From NCBI GenBank assembly GCA_013396915.1, contig VWZL01000716.1:70836-134835 (forward strand): DNA of 64,000 bases, given 5' to 3'. Numbering within the stretch: the stretch's first letter is position 1; each line of letters starts with the position of its first letter. The stretch is from Stercorarius parasiticus. Taxonomy: Eukaryota; Chordata; Aves; Charadriiformes; Stercorariidae. The notes beneath the pieces are model-generated. The model saw nothing but the letters and a program-made list of their open reading frames with translations. It searched no databases and was not told the DNA's origin. This document shows positions 37,960-50,800 of the stretch, one piece after another. The position numbers and the translations under genes were made by a program.

Positions 37960-38810
37960 GAGGTGCCACCACTTGTCCTTGCGAAGGCCCGCACCGATTC
38001 AGCGCCAAAGAGGCAAACGCTGCAGGGGTCTGACAAGCAGAAGCCAGCGGCGAGGCTGCCCCCTCGGCGGGGCGCACAGGCCACCGCCAGCCACCTCACC
38101 ACCGCCCGGCATCACCACCGGCCCCGCCTCAGCGCCAAGGCTCCTACCGAGACCCCCCGCACCCTCCATGGGGCGCAGCAGGCGACACCCGGCCCCTCCC
38201 GCCTCGGCCCCGCCGGCAACATCCCAAGGCCGTGCGGGGACGGTAGCCTCTCAGCCAACATGGCGCTGCCTCGGCAGGCGTGGCGCTCGCGCGGTCACGT
38301 GAGGGGGCGGCAAGTCGCCACGTGATGCCGACAGCCCTGGGATCATGTGACCAGCCGCCTGGGGTTCCCACGCGGGAGCACTGCTTGGTACGCGTGGAGC
38401 GGAGGCGCGAGCCGGCCGGTTGCCATGGGAACGCTGCTGCCGCTCCTGCTCCTCTTCCCGCCACTGCTGCTGCTGCCGCCGCTGGCCGCCGCTCCCGGTG
38501 GGTGCCCCGGGCGGGACCCCTCCCAACTGGGCCGGCGCCCCCCGCCGGCCTGGGGAGCGCTGGGTGGGTGCCCCGAGTTCCCTTGGGCCCTGGTTGCCAG
38601 GGCTGGGCCGGCCCCCCGGTTTCCCCGGCGCTGACGCTCCCTCCTCCAGCTGCCCGGGCAGCGGGGCCCGGCCTGGCGGAACGGTTCTTCCCGCAGGTGC
38701 GGGACCACTTCAGCTTCGAGACGTGCGGCAACGAGACCTTCCCGCAGCGGTACCTGGTCTCAGGTAGGCCCCGGCCCGGCCGCGGCAGGGCCCTGCTGTG
38801 GCCCAGGGCT
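37960..38810 (+). promoter_or_regulatory. DPP7: CpG island promoter of DPP7
   Basis: Strongly GC- and CpG-rich sequence covers the first two coding exons and about 450 bp upstream. It has no TATA box. A YY1-like AACATGGCG sits at 38257-38265, followed by three E-boxes between 38294 and 38350. The transcription start cannot be read from the sequence but should lie between about 38.2 and 38.4 kb. Confidence 0.75.
38293..38351 (+). promoter_or_regulatory. Cluster of three E-boxes resembling CLEAR (TFEB-type) sites
   Basis: GGTCACGTGA (CACGTG at 38296-38301), GCCACGTGAT (CACGTG at 38319-38324) and TCATGTGACC (CATGTG at 38344-38349, reading GGTCACATGA on the other strand) are spaced 23 and 25 bp apart, starting 75-129 bp before the DPP7 start codon. 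The known CLEAR consensus is GTCACGTGAC, bound by TFEB/TFE3/MITF at lysosomal genes. DPP7 is lysosomal, so the match makes sense; USF factors bind the same core. Confidence 0.6.
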
Positions 38811-41800
38811 GTGTTTCTGTCTGCTTAAGCTTTAACCGGCCCTGTGTAGGGGCAGAGCCGCTCTATTTAGTGCTCGGGGAGCTGGGCTGGTGTGGTTTAA
38901 CCCCAGCTGGCAGCGAGAACCACACAGCTGCTCACTTGCTCGCTCCCCCAGGTTTGGAGGGGAGGACAGAATCAGAAGAGTAAAAGGGAGAAAAAAAAAA
39001 AACTCGTGGGTTGAGATTAAGACAGTTTAATAGGGAAAGCAAAAGCTGTGCACAAGCAAAGCAAAACAAGAAATTCATTCACTGCTCCCCATCACAGGCA
39101 GGTGTTCAGCCATCTCCAGGAAAGCCGGGCTCCATCACATGTAACAGTGACTTGGGAAGACAAATGCCATCACTCCAAACGTCCCCCCCTTCTCCTTCCC
39201 CCACCTTTCCATACTGAGCATGATGCTCTATGGTGTGGGACAGCCCTTTGGGCAGCTGGGGTCAGCTGTCCTAGCTGTGTCCCCTCCCAGCTTTCTGTGC
39301 ACCCCCAGCCCTCGCTGGCGGGGTGGGGTGAGGAGCAGAAAAGGCCTTGACTGCCCAGCAACAACTGAAAACACCAGTGTGGTGTCAAAAGTATTTTCTC
39401 ATCCCAAATCCAAACCATAGTACTTTACCAGCTGCTAATAAAAAAGTTAACTCTATCCCAACTGAAACCACAACAGGAGCAGCCAGGAGTCAGTTTGAGC
39501 TGATTGTTAGCCCCTCATCAGCCAGTCATTCCCCCTGGTGTTGTCTGTATGCTCCTCCTCCTCCCTTCACTTCGGTGTGAGGTGCAGGGGTGGGGATTGG
39601 CCTTTCTGGAGCAGGAATTGACTAGAACAGCAGCTGCGTTAAGCTTGCACCAGGGCTGGCTCTGAGCACGCATGTCTTCAGTGGACCACAGCATCTCTTA
39701 CAAGTGCCACTCAGTGCTCCAAATGCAGCAGGAAAAACAAATAGTGACCCAAACATTGCACTCTGCACCCATTGTTCTTACGAGTGAAGATAACTCCTCT
39801 TGGGTCAGTGTTTTGTGTTGTTTGAACCTGTGCAACTTTAGATAGCTTAAGCTGTGCTGAACAATGGGGGCTTCCAGCAAGGAGTCTGGCAGTGTCTTCC
39901 TTTCTAGCCAGATAATGAGTTATCTTCTCTGCAACAGACAGTAAGAGAGAGGAGGCTTTTCTAAACAGCATGTGACTAAAAGGCAGCAATTTCAATAATT
40001 AGCATCACATGTTTTTCAATCCTGCCTGCTTGGAGGAGTCAAGGAGAGATTTGCAGGGAGAGAGCAAAGGTGTAGCTGTGAATCGCACCAGCCCAGAGCG
40101 CTGCATAGCCTGGCGCCTGCCTGCTGCTGCCTCACACACCGCCTGCATCTGGGGCTTCCTATGCAGCACCTCGCCTTCTTCACATCACCTGTTGCTCTGC
40201 GGCTTGTTCAGCACCTGCACCCAGTCATGTATGTTATATACATTTCACCAAGTGTGAATTCATGGATCGCTTCAGCCCAAAGATATAGGAACACCACTGA
40301 ATTTTGATAGCACACCCGAGGCTGAAATTTCACTAATTAAGTGGCCCTTTTTGAACAGAACTTTGAGATCACCTGGTTTAAAGCATCGCATAATTTTTAT
40401 TTGTTTTCTTTTTAAAGTGTTTTATCTGTGTGTCCTGGGCAGAGCTGAATAATATTTGTGAGAAAAAAAAATATTAACATTGCAGTTCTGCTGGTTTACA
40501 AACCAGCAGTTTGAGTTTCTTACTCAAAATTCCTGTGAGTAGTTCCTTTGCCCTCTACTGCTTCTTGTGCAACATGAGACTTTTCGGATTATCAGCGAGA
40601 ACTTGGAGACGACTGTTATTTCACAACCAGGCATCTGACTGTCTTGAGTTTAACTGGCAGCTGACCAGGATTTCAGTCTAAAAATAGATATCCTCTTAAG
40701 CAACCTGCCTGGTTTGGGTTTGGCTCCTGTGAATGGTTGTTTACTCCAGGAGCCACAAAGCATGTCAGAAGAAAAGCCAGAGTAAAGACAGCACTTGAGT
40801 TTCCTACCTGGTGCCCACAGCAAATGCAACACAGGAAGAGAATCAGCCTCTTTGTTAACAAAGAGCAGTAGTTTTGCTAAATTAAAGGCTTCAAACCAAT
40901 TTCCAAGCCAAATCCTGCTTTGGCAAGTCTGTGTTGAGAATGCCAAGGACTAAATCCAGGCCGCTCTGTTAATGTAAATGGCCCCATGTGACATGCTGCT
41001 GCAGCATCCGTAGGACAGCCACTGTTGGAGGGTCCCTTTGGGTCATGTGGCAATGTGTTGAAATCAACACTTTACTGATGGTCTGAGGTCTGTTGTTGAA
41101 GAAAGCTATTTATTATCCCTTTTAATTCCTGTGTAATTTAAGACTAAGCTAAAATCAAATGTTTGTTAAAGTCAAGCAGGCATTAAAGCAAATGTTTGTT
41201 AGACAAGCAAGTATTGACATCAAGGGTCAGCTTGTCCCGCCAGTCTCAATTTGCCTTCGGTTATAAACAAATTGGAGGATGAAGCACATCATCTTCATAT
41301 ATCATCATATATATGTATATGATATATCGTATGAAGGAGAGAGAGAGATATGTGCATGTGTTACGCATATAACATGTATCAGCACCAGCATCTCCTGGGC
41401 TGCATCCCCAGCAGCGTGGGCAGCAGGGCAAGGGGGGGGATTCTGCCCCTCTGCTCCACTCTGGGGAGACCCCCCTGCAGTGCTGCCTCCAGCGCTGGGG
41501 CACCAACAGCAGAAGGACATGGAGCTGTTGGAGTGGGGCCAGAGGAGGCCCCGGAGATGATCAAAGGGCTGGAGCCCCTCTGCTGTGAGGACAGCCTGGG
41601 AGAGCTGAGTGGGTTCAGCCTGGAGAAGAGAAGGCTCCGGGGGGACCTTATTGCAGCCTTTCAATATACATAGGGGGCTTATGAGAAGGATGGAGAGAGA
41701 TTTTTTACCAAGCCCTGCAGTGACAGGACAAGGGGCAACAGTTTCAAACCTAAAGAGGGTGGATTTGGATTGGACTTAAGGAAGAAATTTTTTATTATGG

Positions 41801-44800
41801 GGGTGGTGAGCCCCTGGCTCAGGCTGCCCAGTGAAGTTGTGGCTGCCCCATCCCTGGAGGTGTTTAAGACCAGGCTGGACAGGGCTTTGAGCAACCTGGG
41901 CTGGTGGGAGGTGTCCCTGCCTACAGAAGGGGGATTGAACTGGATGATCTTTGCAGGTCCCTTCCAACCCACACCATTCTGTGGTATGTGATTTACACCT
42001 TGGCTCTATGTTATACGTCACAGCAGGAGCAGCAGAAAGATGCAGGAGATTCCCTAACATCTATATTTGTGGGAAAAGTGATCTGTGCAAGTGTTTTGGG
42101 ATCAGTTACGTATATAAATATAATATATAATATTTATATAATATATAAATCTGTTTGGGATGAGGGTATATAAATCAGAAATGGCTCTTTTGGGGGGTAG
42201 GTGTTTCCAAACGCTTTGCAGAACTGAGATTTTAGTGATTTTCTGGCAGAAGCGGAAGTTCCAGGCCATGTGCTGATCTCATGGAAGCTCTTATTTACCC
42301 CTGCTCAAATGAGAGATTTCTGTAGCCTGGCCTTTCTAATACCTTTATGCCCCAGCTCAGCCTGTTCACAGAGTTCTTCCTTGTTAATCTCCTGCCCAGA
42401 CTTACCAAAAGTAGAGTCATTTCATGCTCATATGTTGTTTTGGTTTTTTTTTAATTTGCTTCTGTCAATTGTCACACTCAGCAAAGTTCTGGAACAAAGG
42501 ATTTGGTCCCATCTTCTTCTATACTGGCAATGAAGGTGACATCTGGACTTTTGCTCAGAACTCTGACTTCATATTTGAATTAGCAGAGGAACAGCAAGCA
42601 CTTGTGATTTTTGCTGAGCATGTAAGTATTTTAGTCATTATGCATGCTACAGAGTCTTGTTCTGTTCAGGATTACCAAATTCAGCTTTTTGCAGGTCCAG
42701 AAAAATAATATCTCTTGAAGCTGAGGTATACCTGCTGTAAGCTTTCTCCTCGTGGTAGCAGCTCTTCTTTACTTAACCTTGGCTTCTGATTCTTTTTTTA
42801 CTGTGCCTGCCAGCAATCCTGGATACAGACTACTGTTTCAGTAAAACCTATGCCATGGTATATTTGCCTTAGACCAGAGCTTTTGTAAGTAGTTTCCACA
42901 GGCCACACCACTCTAATAAATCTTCTGTTCCACAACTTATGCATGAAGAGATTACCCTGTTCCCTTTTCTACTTGGGGGTTTCAGGAGAGAGATACGTGC
43001 TGAGGGCCCACTTAGCACCCACTGAAGTAGCTTGTGATGGAATCTCAGTCCTCTACAGGATATGTCCTGAAGGTCTCTGTTTATCAGATGAAGGAGACCA
43101 GGCACTTCCTCGGTTATGAACAAGTTAGAGGACACTACATGCTCTGTTACCGCCTCCTGTTTGTGCACGCTTATCCCAGTTCTGTAGTGAGAACAGAGAA
43201 GAACCAGACCTTGACACCAGCATTTCCGCAGCATATTTCTTTCCTTTCAGAGGTACTATGGCAAGTCTCTTCCATTTGGACTTGAGTCAACACAACTGAA
43301 GAAGACTGGTCTGCTTACTGTGGAACAAGCCCTTGCTGACTACGCAGTACTAATTACTGAGCTTAAGCAGCAATATGGTGCTGCAGACTGCCCGGTCATT
43401 GCTTTTGGAGGCAGGTAAAGGTTTTGTGTGCTCCTTCCCTTCTCTGCATCCTTTCCCAACCACAGTTGTGCTGTTCTCACAGATCTGTTTGTCTCTCAAG
43501 TTTGTTTTAAAGGCAGAGCTTTAAGCTATCTTTGATAGAGAGCAGATGTGCCTGTGCATGAGTTCCCAAGAGCTCATCACCAGGTCCCAATCAAATATCC
43601 CATCAAGAGTTAGTCTGGATTTGTGATTGCTTTGGAGAAGCACCACTGACTGGATGTTTCTAGGTATCTTCAGTGTATGAGTCGGATAGAACTGCAGAAA
43701 ATAGGAAATTGCTCCTGCGGGATAAGAACTTCTTACATTGGAAATACAGAAAACTCTGAAATATTCTTTCTAGGGGCCACCCAGCTTTTTGTTAAATGCA
43801 GCCCCTTTAACAACATCCAGCCATTTTCATTGTAGGCTCCTTTGTAATTCTGCTCTGCAACCTGCTGCTTGGTTGCTCCTGGCTTCTTAGCAGGTCCTTC
43901 CCCAAAGCACTTGCTCTGTTGCAGCTCAGAGCTGTGTTGATGTGATGTTCTTGTCTCTTGAATGGCTCCCCACACTTCCAGTAGAAGGATGCTTCCCTTT
44001 AAAAAGCTACTACCAAGTACCGGGCTTCTAATTCAGCAGCAGTGAGCTAAGAAGCATTTGACCTGACAGTTATTAAGTTTCCAGCTTGCTGCAGTGGTGG
44101 CTGGACTGTTGATCTCAGGGATGTTTGTAGTGTGACTGTCAGGCCACAGCTAGTGCAAAAAGGGCCAGGAGCTGTCCTGGGGTGGGGAGGTGGGAGAGGG
44201 ATTCAGCAGAATCTGCTAGCTGGGCTGCATGTTAGACATATGTGTAAATCAGAGTTCAGTCTGCCGCAGCCCTGAGCAGCACTAAACCCACGTGAAGAAT
44301 ACCGAAATATGGCAGGGATGGAGCAGCACAGCATTTCCCATGGGAGGAGACAAAGCCTCTTCTCTTGCTTATAACTTTGCCAAACTTGTGGCAAGGTTTC
44401 AGCTAATGCCAGCTTCTAAGACCAGGGTTAGAGAAGTGCGTGTTGCTTTCCATGTGGGTGATGTCGGACCGGTATTTACTGCAACCACTTGAGGTTGTGG
44501 GGAGGGAAACTTGAATACCTGCAAGCTTGGTGTCACACTGGGTGTTACCTGCGTTTTGGGGGTGTCACATCCCTGGGAGTGACCTCAGAGTAACTCCACA
44601 AACATCAGCGTATGAATAACTTTTGTCACCATGGCTTTATCTAGCAACCCTGGATATATCTGCAGATTGTGGCCCTGGCACTGAAGCTACCAAGGTGGCT
44701 TTGAGTTTTATTGTGGTATTTGTTAATGTCTCCCCTTCCCTATATCTGTGCTGATCATCTATGCAGCTGCTATTTGGGGTGCCCAGGGAGAATACTCTCC

Positions 44801-47800
44801 ACTTCCCAGCACTACAGAGGGCTGCAGATTCTGTAGTGTACAGGGACACCCTTTGCTAAGAGCCTAGCTAGTCTTTATAATCCTGTATGCAAAATGTGTC
44901 TACTTCCCCCATTGAATAGCGACCACTTCACTTGAGCCCCACTTGGTTTTGCACTGAAGCTGTCAGGACGCACTCAGGATGGTGCAGAGTTAAATACTGA
45001 GGCATTTGGCTGCAGAAGCAAACTGGGCTGCTGTGTTCCCACCAGAGTTGGTGTGAGCATTTGGGGAAAGGCCAGTAAGAACACACTGTGTGCCGCTCCT
45101 TGACCATAACTGGGTCTTTTTACGTGAAGATGGCACGTACTAAATATCCATAAGCTTCTTGTTGCCTTGGGTTAGGTAAGCCTGTGAATGCTCGCCTGAA
45201 ATGTTGAATTACTATGTTATAAGCTGTCTGTTAAAGGAAGTAACCCTTTTGTTTATGCTGTGGCAGCTATGGAGGAATGCTGAGCGCTTACATGAGGATG
45301 AAATACCCAAACATTGTGGCCGGAGCATTAGCTGCCAGTGCTCCTCTCTTGTCTGTGGCTGGGCTTGGAGACCCTACCCAGTTCTTTAGAGATGTAACAG
45401 CAGTAAGTATATGCTCTTTCCAGGAGCAGTATTTTTTTCCTTTAATAAGGCAGGATTTTTTTGTTTTTCCATGTATTTAAACAGACATCTGTCTTCACAG
45501 CATCAGTGCTGGGCAGGGAATGCAATTAAATGGGAACCTGTAAGGAAAAGCAGCAGCTGCAGACACGATGGCTGAGCACTGCCTTAGCTGTGGCAGCTCA
45601 GGGCCAAAGGTGCTGCTCTGATGAGCAGCACAGCTCGGTTCCAGCACCTTTAGTAGCACTAAGGATTCACTTGTCCATTTCTGGTGACTTAACCATATTA
45701 CAGCCTGAAAGTTTTCCTTTGTGCCTGGACCAACCCCCTTTGGATAATTTATTCTTCAAATCCTCTCCCAAAATGCTGTCTTTTGCATTGATATCAGTGG
45801 TTCACAGCAGCTCCTTAATCCCATGATGGTTGCATTTCAATGAAGAGCTTCATTCCACTAACTAAAAATATGCAAGGTGTCCTGGGTTCACTTAAAATCA
45901 AAATTTAAATGTAGCTTTCACATTTTGAGGACATAGGACCTATAGGAAGGTGGTATTGCTTAGAACTGACTTACATTTAGTTTATAAGGAAAGAAACGTA
46001 CTACCTGGTAGTACTGGTCTTTTTGCTCTTATTGACATATATGAAAACCTTATTTCAATGCAGAGACTTACAGGACAGATGGCATTACTGGTAAGCGTAA
46101 AGAAAAGTCTATCATATGAAAATAAAGACAATAAATGCATTTGAAACTTTAAGTGTATAAGAGAATAAAAGACATAAAATTATACATTTTAAAACAAAAA
46201 ATGTAATACCACAATCATCTAACAGGCCTTGCAGTGGGAATTCTTCCCCAATTGAAAGTAATTCCTTCTCAGAAGCCTGTTCAGCTGATAGCTCTGACTT
46301 GCTTCAGCTGTGAATATGCCGTGAGTCACTACACAGCCGTGGAACTAGGGCTTTGACCTTTTCATGTGAAAAACTTTCCGATTAATTTTAAAATATATTC
46401 TCTCTGCAGCAGTAAGCAGTCCTCTGGGCTGAGATTCTAAGCAAGCACTTTGTGTTGTTCTCAAAGTAATTCCTTCCCCCTTCAGTGTATTTGCATAAAA
46501 GCAATTTGTGCATCTGAAATCTGAATTCAATTGCTCCTCTTGGTGAGAGAACACCCCTGAGAGCTGTTAATACAAATGAAGACACAAACCTTTCATGAAT
46601 CATTGTGGGAGCGCTGTCTTCCTGTGAGTCAGAGTGCATTGTCTCAAAGCAGCTTTCTCTGTGACTTTTACTGAGCTTTTCCAGCTTACTTCGTAAGCCT
46701 CCAGCTCACAGGGGAAGCGAGCAGAGGGCAGAAAGTTGGTTTTGCAGAAGGCATTTACGTATGACGAGCTTATATATGCCAATGGCCTGCAGTTGGGCAG
46801 AAAGCCCCTGTGTGAGTACCACAAGCACAGCTACATCCATGCTTCCCATTAGGTTACTGACGCAGGGGCTGTTCGGGCCATCAGCTTGGGTCAGTTTAGA
46901 CAGCTGAATTAGGTGTGATTCAAGAGTAAAGCTGGCAGCCTAGAGGGGGAACAGCTTTCCTTGGAATGGCTGTAATGCCTCCTGCCTCTGCTTCTGCAAC
47001 AGCTCAGCTGAGCTGTTCCCGGGTCCATAAGGGTTTGTGGGGGAGAACTGGAATTGGTGGTGTTCCCATGCCGGAGTGCCCTGCAGCAGTCCAGCATTGC
47101 CTAGTGGGGAGCTCAGCCATCGTAGCAGCCAAAGCAGACCTGCTTCTCTGTCCCAGGCTGATCTGTCTCCATGCTCCCATTAGAGCCCTTAGTAGATGAA
47201 GCACATCCAGAAGGAGATTTGGAACCCCTAAAGGGGTGCCCAGGTAAACTGTGGAAAACTCCGTAGTGATTTCTCTAAGCCTAACTATCAGACAAAAAGG
47301 CCGAGTTAGGAATAAAAGAAAGGTCCCAAATCTATTTTTCATAGAATCATAGAATCTTCATGGTAGGAAAGGACCTTTGAGATCATCGAGTCCAACCATA
47401 CACACACTCAAAAAAACCCCCGTACAATCTCTGTCACTAGAGCATGCCCTGAAGTGCCAGATCTACACATTTCTTAAATACCTCTAGGGATGGTGAGTCA
47501 ACCACCTCCCTGGGCAGGCTGTTCCAGTGCCTGACCACTCTTTCAGGAAAGTCATTCTTCCTAATATCTAATGTAAACCTCCCCTGCCGCAACTTCAGAC
47601 CATTTCCTCTGGTCCTGTCATTATTCACCTGGGAGAAGAGGCCAACACCCACCTCTCTGCAACCTCCTGTCAGGTAGTTGTAGAGGGCAAGGAGGTCTCC
47701 CCTCAGCCTCCTCTTCTCCAAACTAAACATGCCCAGTTCCCTCAGCCTCTCCTCATATGGCTCGCTCTCCAGACCCCTCACCAGCTTGGTAGCTCTCCTC

Positions 47801-50800
47801 TGGACCCGCTGCAGCACTTCAATGTCCCTCTTGTACAGAGGGGCCCAGAACTGAACACAGTACTTGAGGTGAGGCCTCACCAGGGCCGAGTACAGAGGCA
47901 CCATCACTTCCCTGCTCCTGCTGGCCACGCTATTGCTGATACAAGCCAGAATGCTGTTGGCCTTCTTGGCCACCTGGGCACACTGCTGGCTCGTGTTAAG
48001 CTGGCCATCCACTAGCACCCCCAGGTCCTTTTCTGCTGGGCAGCTTTCTAGCCACTCTTCCCCAAGCCTGTAGCGTTGCTTGGGGTTGTTGTGACCGAAA
48101 TGCAGGACCCGGCACTTGGCCTTATTAAACCTCATACAATTGGCCTTGGCCCATCAATCCAGCCTGTCCAGGTCCCTCTGTAGAGCCTTCCTACCCTCAA
48201 GCAGATCAACACTCCCACCTAGTTTGGTGTCATCTGCAAACTTATTGAGGGTGCACTCAATCCCCTCATCCAGATCATTGATAAAGATGTTAAACAAAAC
48301 TGGCCCCAAAACTGAGCCATGAGGGACACCGCTGGTGACCGGCCGCCAAGAGGATTTCACCCCATTAATCACAACTCTCTGGGCACGGCCATCCAGCCAG
48401 TTTTTAACCCAGTGAAGAGCACACCTGTCTATGCCATGATTCGACATCTTCTCCAGGAGAACGCTGTGGGGGATGGTGTCAAAGGCCTTACCAAAGTCCA
48501 GATAGGCAATGTCCACAGCCTTCCCCACATCCAGAAGGCGGGTCACATGATCATAGAAGGAGATCAGGTTGGTTAAGCAGGACCTCCCTTTCCTCCATGC
48601 TGGCTGGCCCTGATCCCTTGGCTGCCCTGTGCTTGCTGTGAGAGCTCACTCAAGATGATCCTCTCCACGATCTTTCCTGGTACCAAGGTCAGGCTGACAG
48701 GCCTGTAGTTCCCCGGATCCTCCTTCCGACCCTTCTTGTAGATGGGCATCACGTTAGCCGCCCTCCAGTCATGTGGTACCTCCCCGGTTGACCAAGATTG
48801 TTGATAAATGATGGAGAGAGGCTGGTTTTAGTTGAGGCTGGGTCTTTGTAAGAAAACTGCTTAGCTAGTGATTTGTGATTACTTAACCATTGGTCTAGCA
48901 GGGTATAGAGACCTTAAAAAAGCACTAATAATTCTTATTTTTACAAAGCACTGGTTGCCAACCGATCTCAAACTGCCTTACAAGCTGACAGAAGAGAAAC
49001 AGTTTTGGTTGCTAGGGCCTTCAGTGACAGGAACAACTTCTTCCACCAGCATAACCATCTGTAGCTCTTCAAACATACCTTGAAGTGCTTTTTCAGGATC
49101 GGTGATGTTTTTTCCAAGAAAAAGGACATGTCCGCCTTGGTCACCTGGCAGGTCGCTGGCAGGCTTAAGAAGAAAAGCAGGTCTTGGTTCCCAAAACAGT
49201 GCTCTGCCCCCATGCATAACTTGACTTCTCCATGGCTCCTTCTCATAGACAAAGTGGAGTTGGAAGAAATTTATTGTGTGTTTGGGGAAAAAAAAAAAAA
49301 GGCACAACAAAATTTTTTTAGGCCTAGCAGCCTGACACCCTCTTCCCATTTGCTGGGCAAGGCACGTGTCTCCTCTCGCTGCTTCGTGTTCAGTCTAATG
49401 GCTCCACTAAGTGCAAAGTGTTTTGTCTAACAGCTCATCTCAGCGAGACCTGGTGAAACAGTTGCTGCTTGGACTGACCTGTGCAGACTGTTAGCTTCTG
49501 CTGGGGTGTGCTGATTGTCTGGAGGACAAGGCAGAAGCAACGGTATCACTGCTCCTGGAGACGCAGATGAGGTTCTGACCAGTGCACCAGTAACCCCTCT
49601 CATCTCCTGGTACTTCTGGCAGTTCTTCCCAGTGCAGCCTCCACATGCGTCTCCTCTGTGCAACCGTAATCCTGTGTCTTTTCTGTCCCTTCAGGATTTT
49701 CAGAAGTCCAGCCCTGGCTGCGTCACAGCTGTCCGCAAAGCCTTCCAGCAGATTAAAGATCTGTGCCTGAGTGGAGGTAAGGAGAGACAGCCCTGCAGAT
49801 GGTTCCCAAGGACAGACAGCAGGCAGTCCCTGCTGCCTGGAAAAAACCTGATTCAGTTTTACTTCAGCTAGGTCTTCAATTGTTCAGCTAAATCAATGCA
49901 AATGCCCACCTGGCTGCCTCTTCCTGCTCACACGGTTGATTTTTCATTTAATGAACAGTTTCAGTTGGCATTAAAGATAGTAGCCAACACCAAAATGAAA
50001 GTATCTATATGGGGGCTGGCACAGTGTTAATGAAACTCTCTTTTCTACACCCAAAGTGCCAAAACATCTGCAGGTGCACAACACCTGCATTTTATGCTTG
50101 TAAAGCCTCATGTTTCACCAGATGCCTGTCCTTAGCACCCACACCATATGACAATGTGTGGCTCAGCTCACTGGACATATCTGAGAAGTATTTGGAAGGC
50201 AGTCTAGGTTTTGAAGCAGCCATCACAGTCTCTTTCATCTCCAACCTTGGGCAGTCAGGTGAAGCCAAGGACAGAGACTGGTGAAGATGTCTGCAATGTC
50301 TCCCAAGTAGGCCAGAGCAGATATTGTGGGCCGATGCAGCATCTCCTGGGAGCCCTGCATGGTGTTGGAAGAGCTGTGGTGGGTTATTGGTCTGTCTCAA
50401 GGCTTGGCTTGGCCTGTGGTGCTGCACCGCAGGGGCTGTGTGCCTCCTGCCTCGCTGCAGGAGCTGGTCCTGGAATTGCCCAGAGGGGCCCGGGGTCCAA
50501 AATCCCAGTTAGCTTTGGATCACAGCAGGAAAAATGTTACCGTTAAATAGCCAAGATCCTCAAGGTCTCCCTGGGGCCACACTTAACTGCAGCGGGGTGG
50601 ATAAGGTGGTCATTTTTAAGGCTTAGGCTCTCAAGTGAGTATCCAGAGGCAAGTCGCAGGCCTTGGGCTTCCGAGTAAAGACAGCCGGGCTCCAGTGGGC
50701 GGCTTGTAGAGTACGATGGGGACAGACAGGAACTGCGACGCCAAAACATGGAGGATGAAAAGGAAAGCAGCAGCATTCCCGTTAGAAAAGCAAAGGTATA

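Larger units (their letters stand above)
38764..42481 (+). other. DPP7 intron 2
   Basis: A 3.7 kb intron holding an ERV-type LTR at its 5' end (38891-39472), unique sequence, an AT-rich dinucleotide tract near 41297-41335, a sense-oriented CR1 copy (41390-41990) and another AT-rich tract near 42105-42148. I see no coding exon. Confidence 0.7.

Noticed and set aside
37744..38325. 193-codon frame upstream of DPP7
   Set aside because: Pro/Arg/Ala-rich translation of the CpG island with other open frames on both strands; no domain.
38347..38424. In-frame extension upstream of the DPP7 ATG
   Set aside because: It begins with GTG, not ATG, and would bury the signal peptide; the ATG at 38425 has a strong context.
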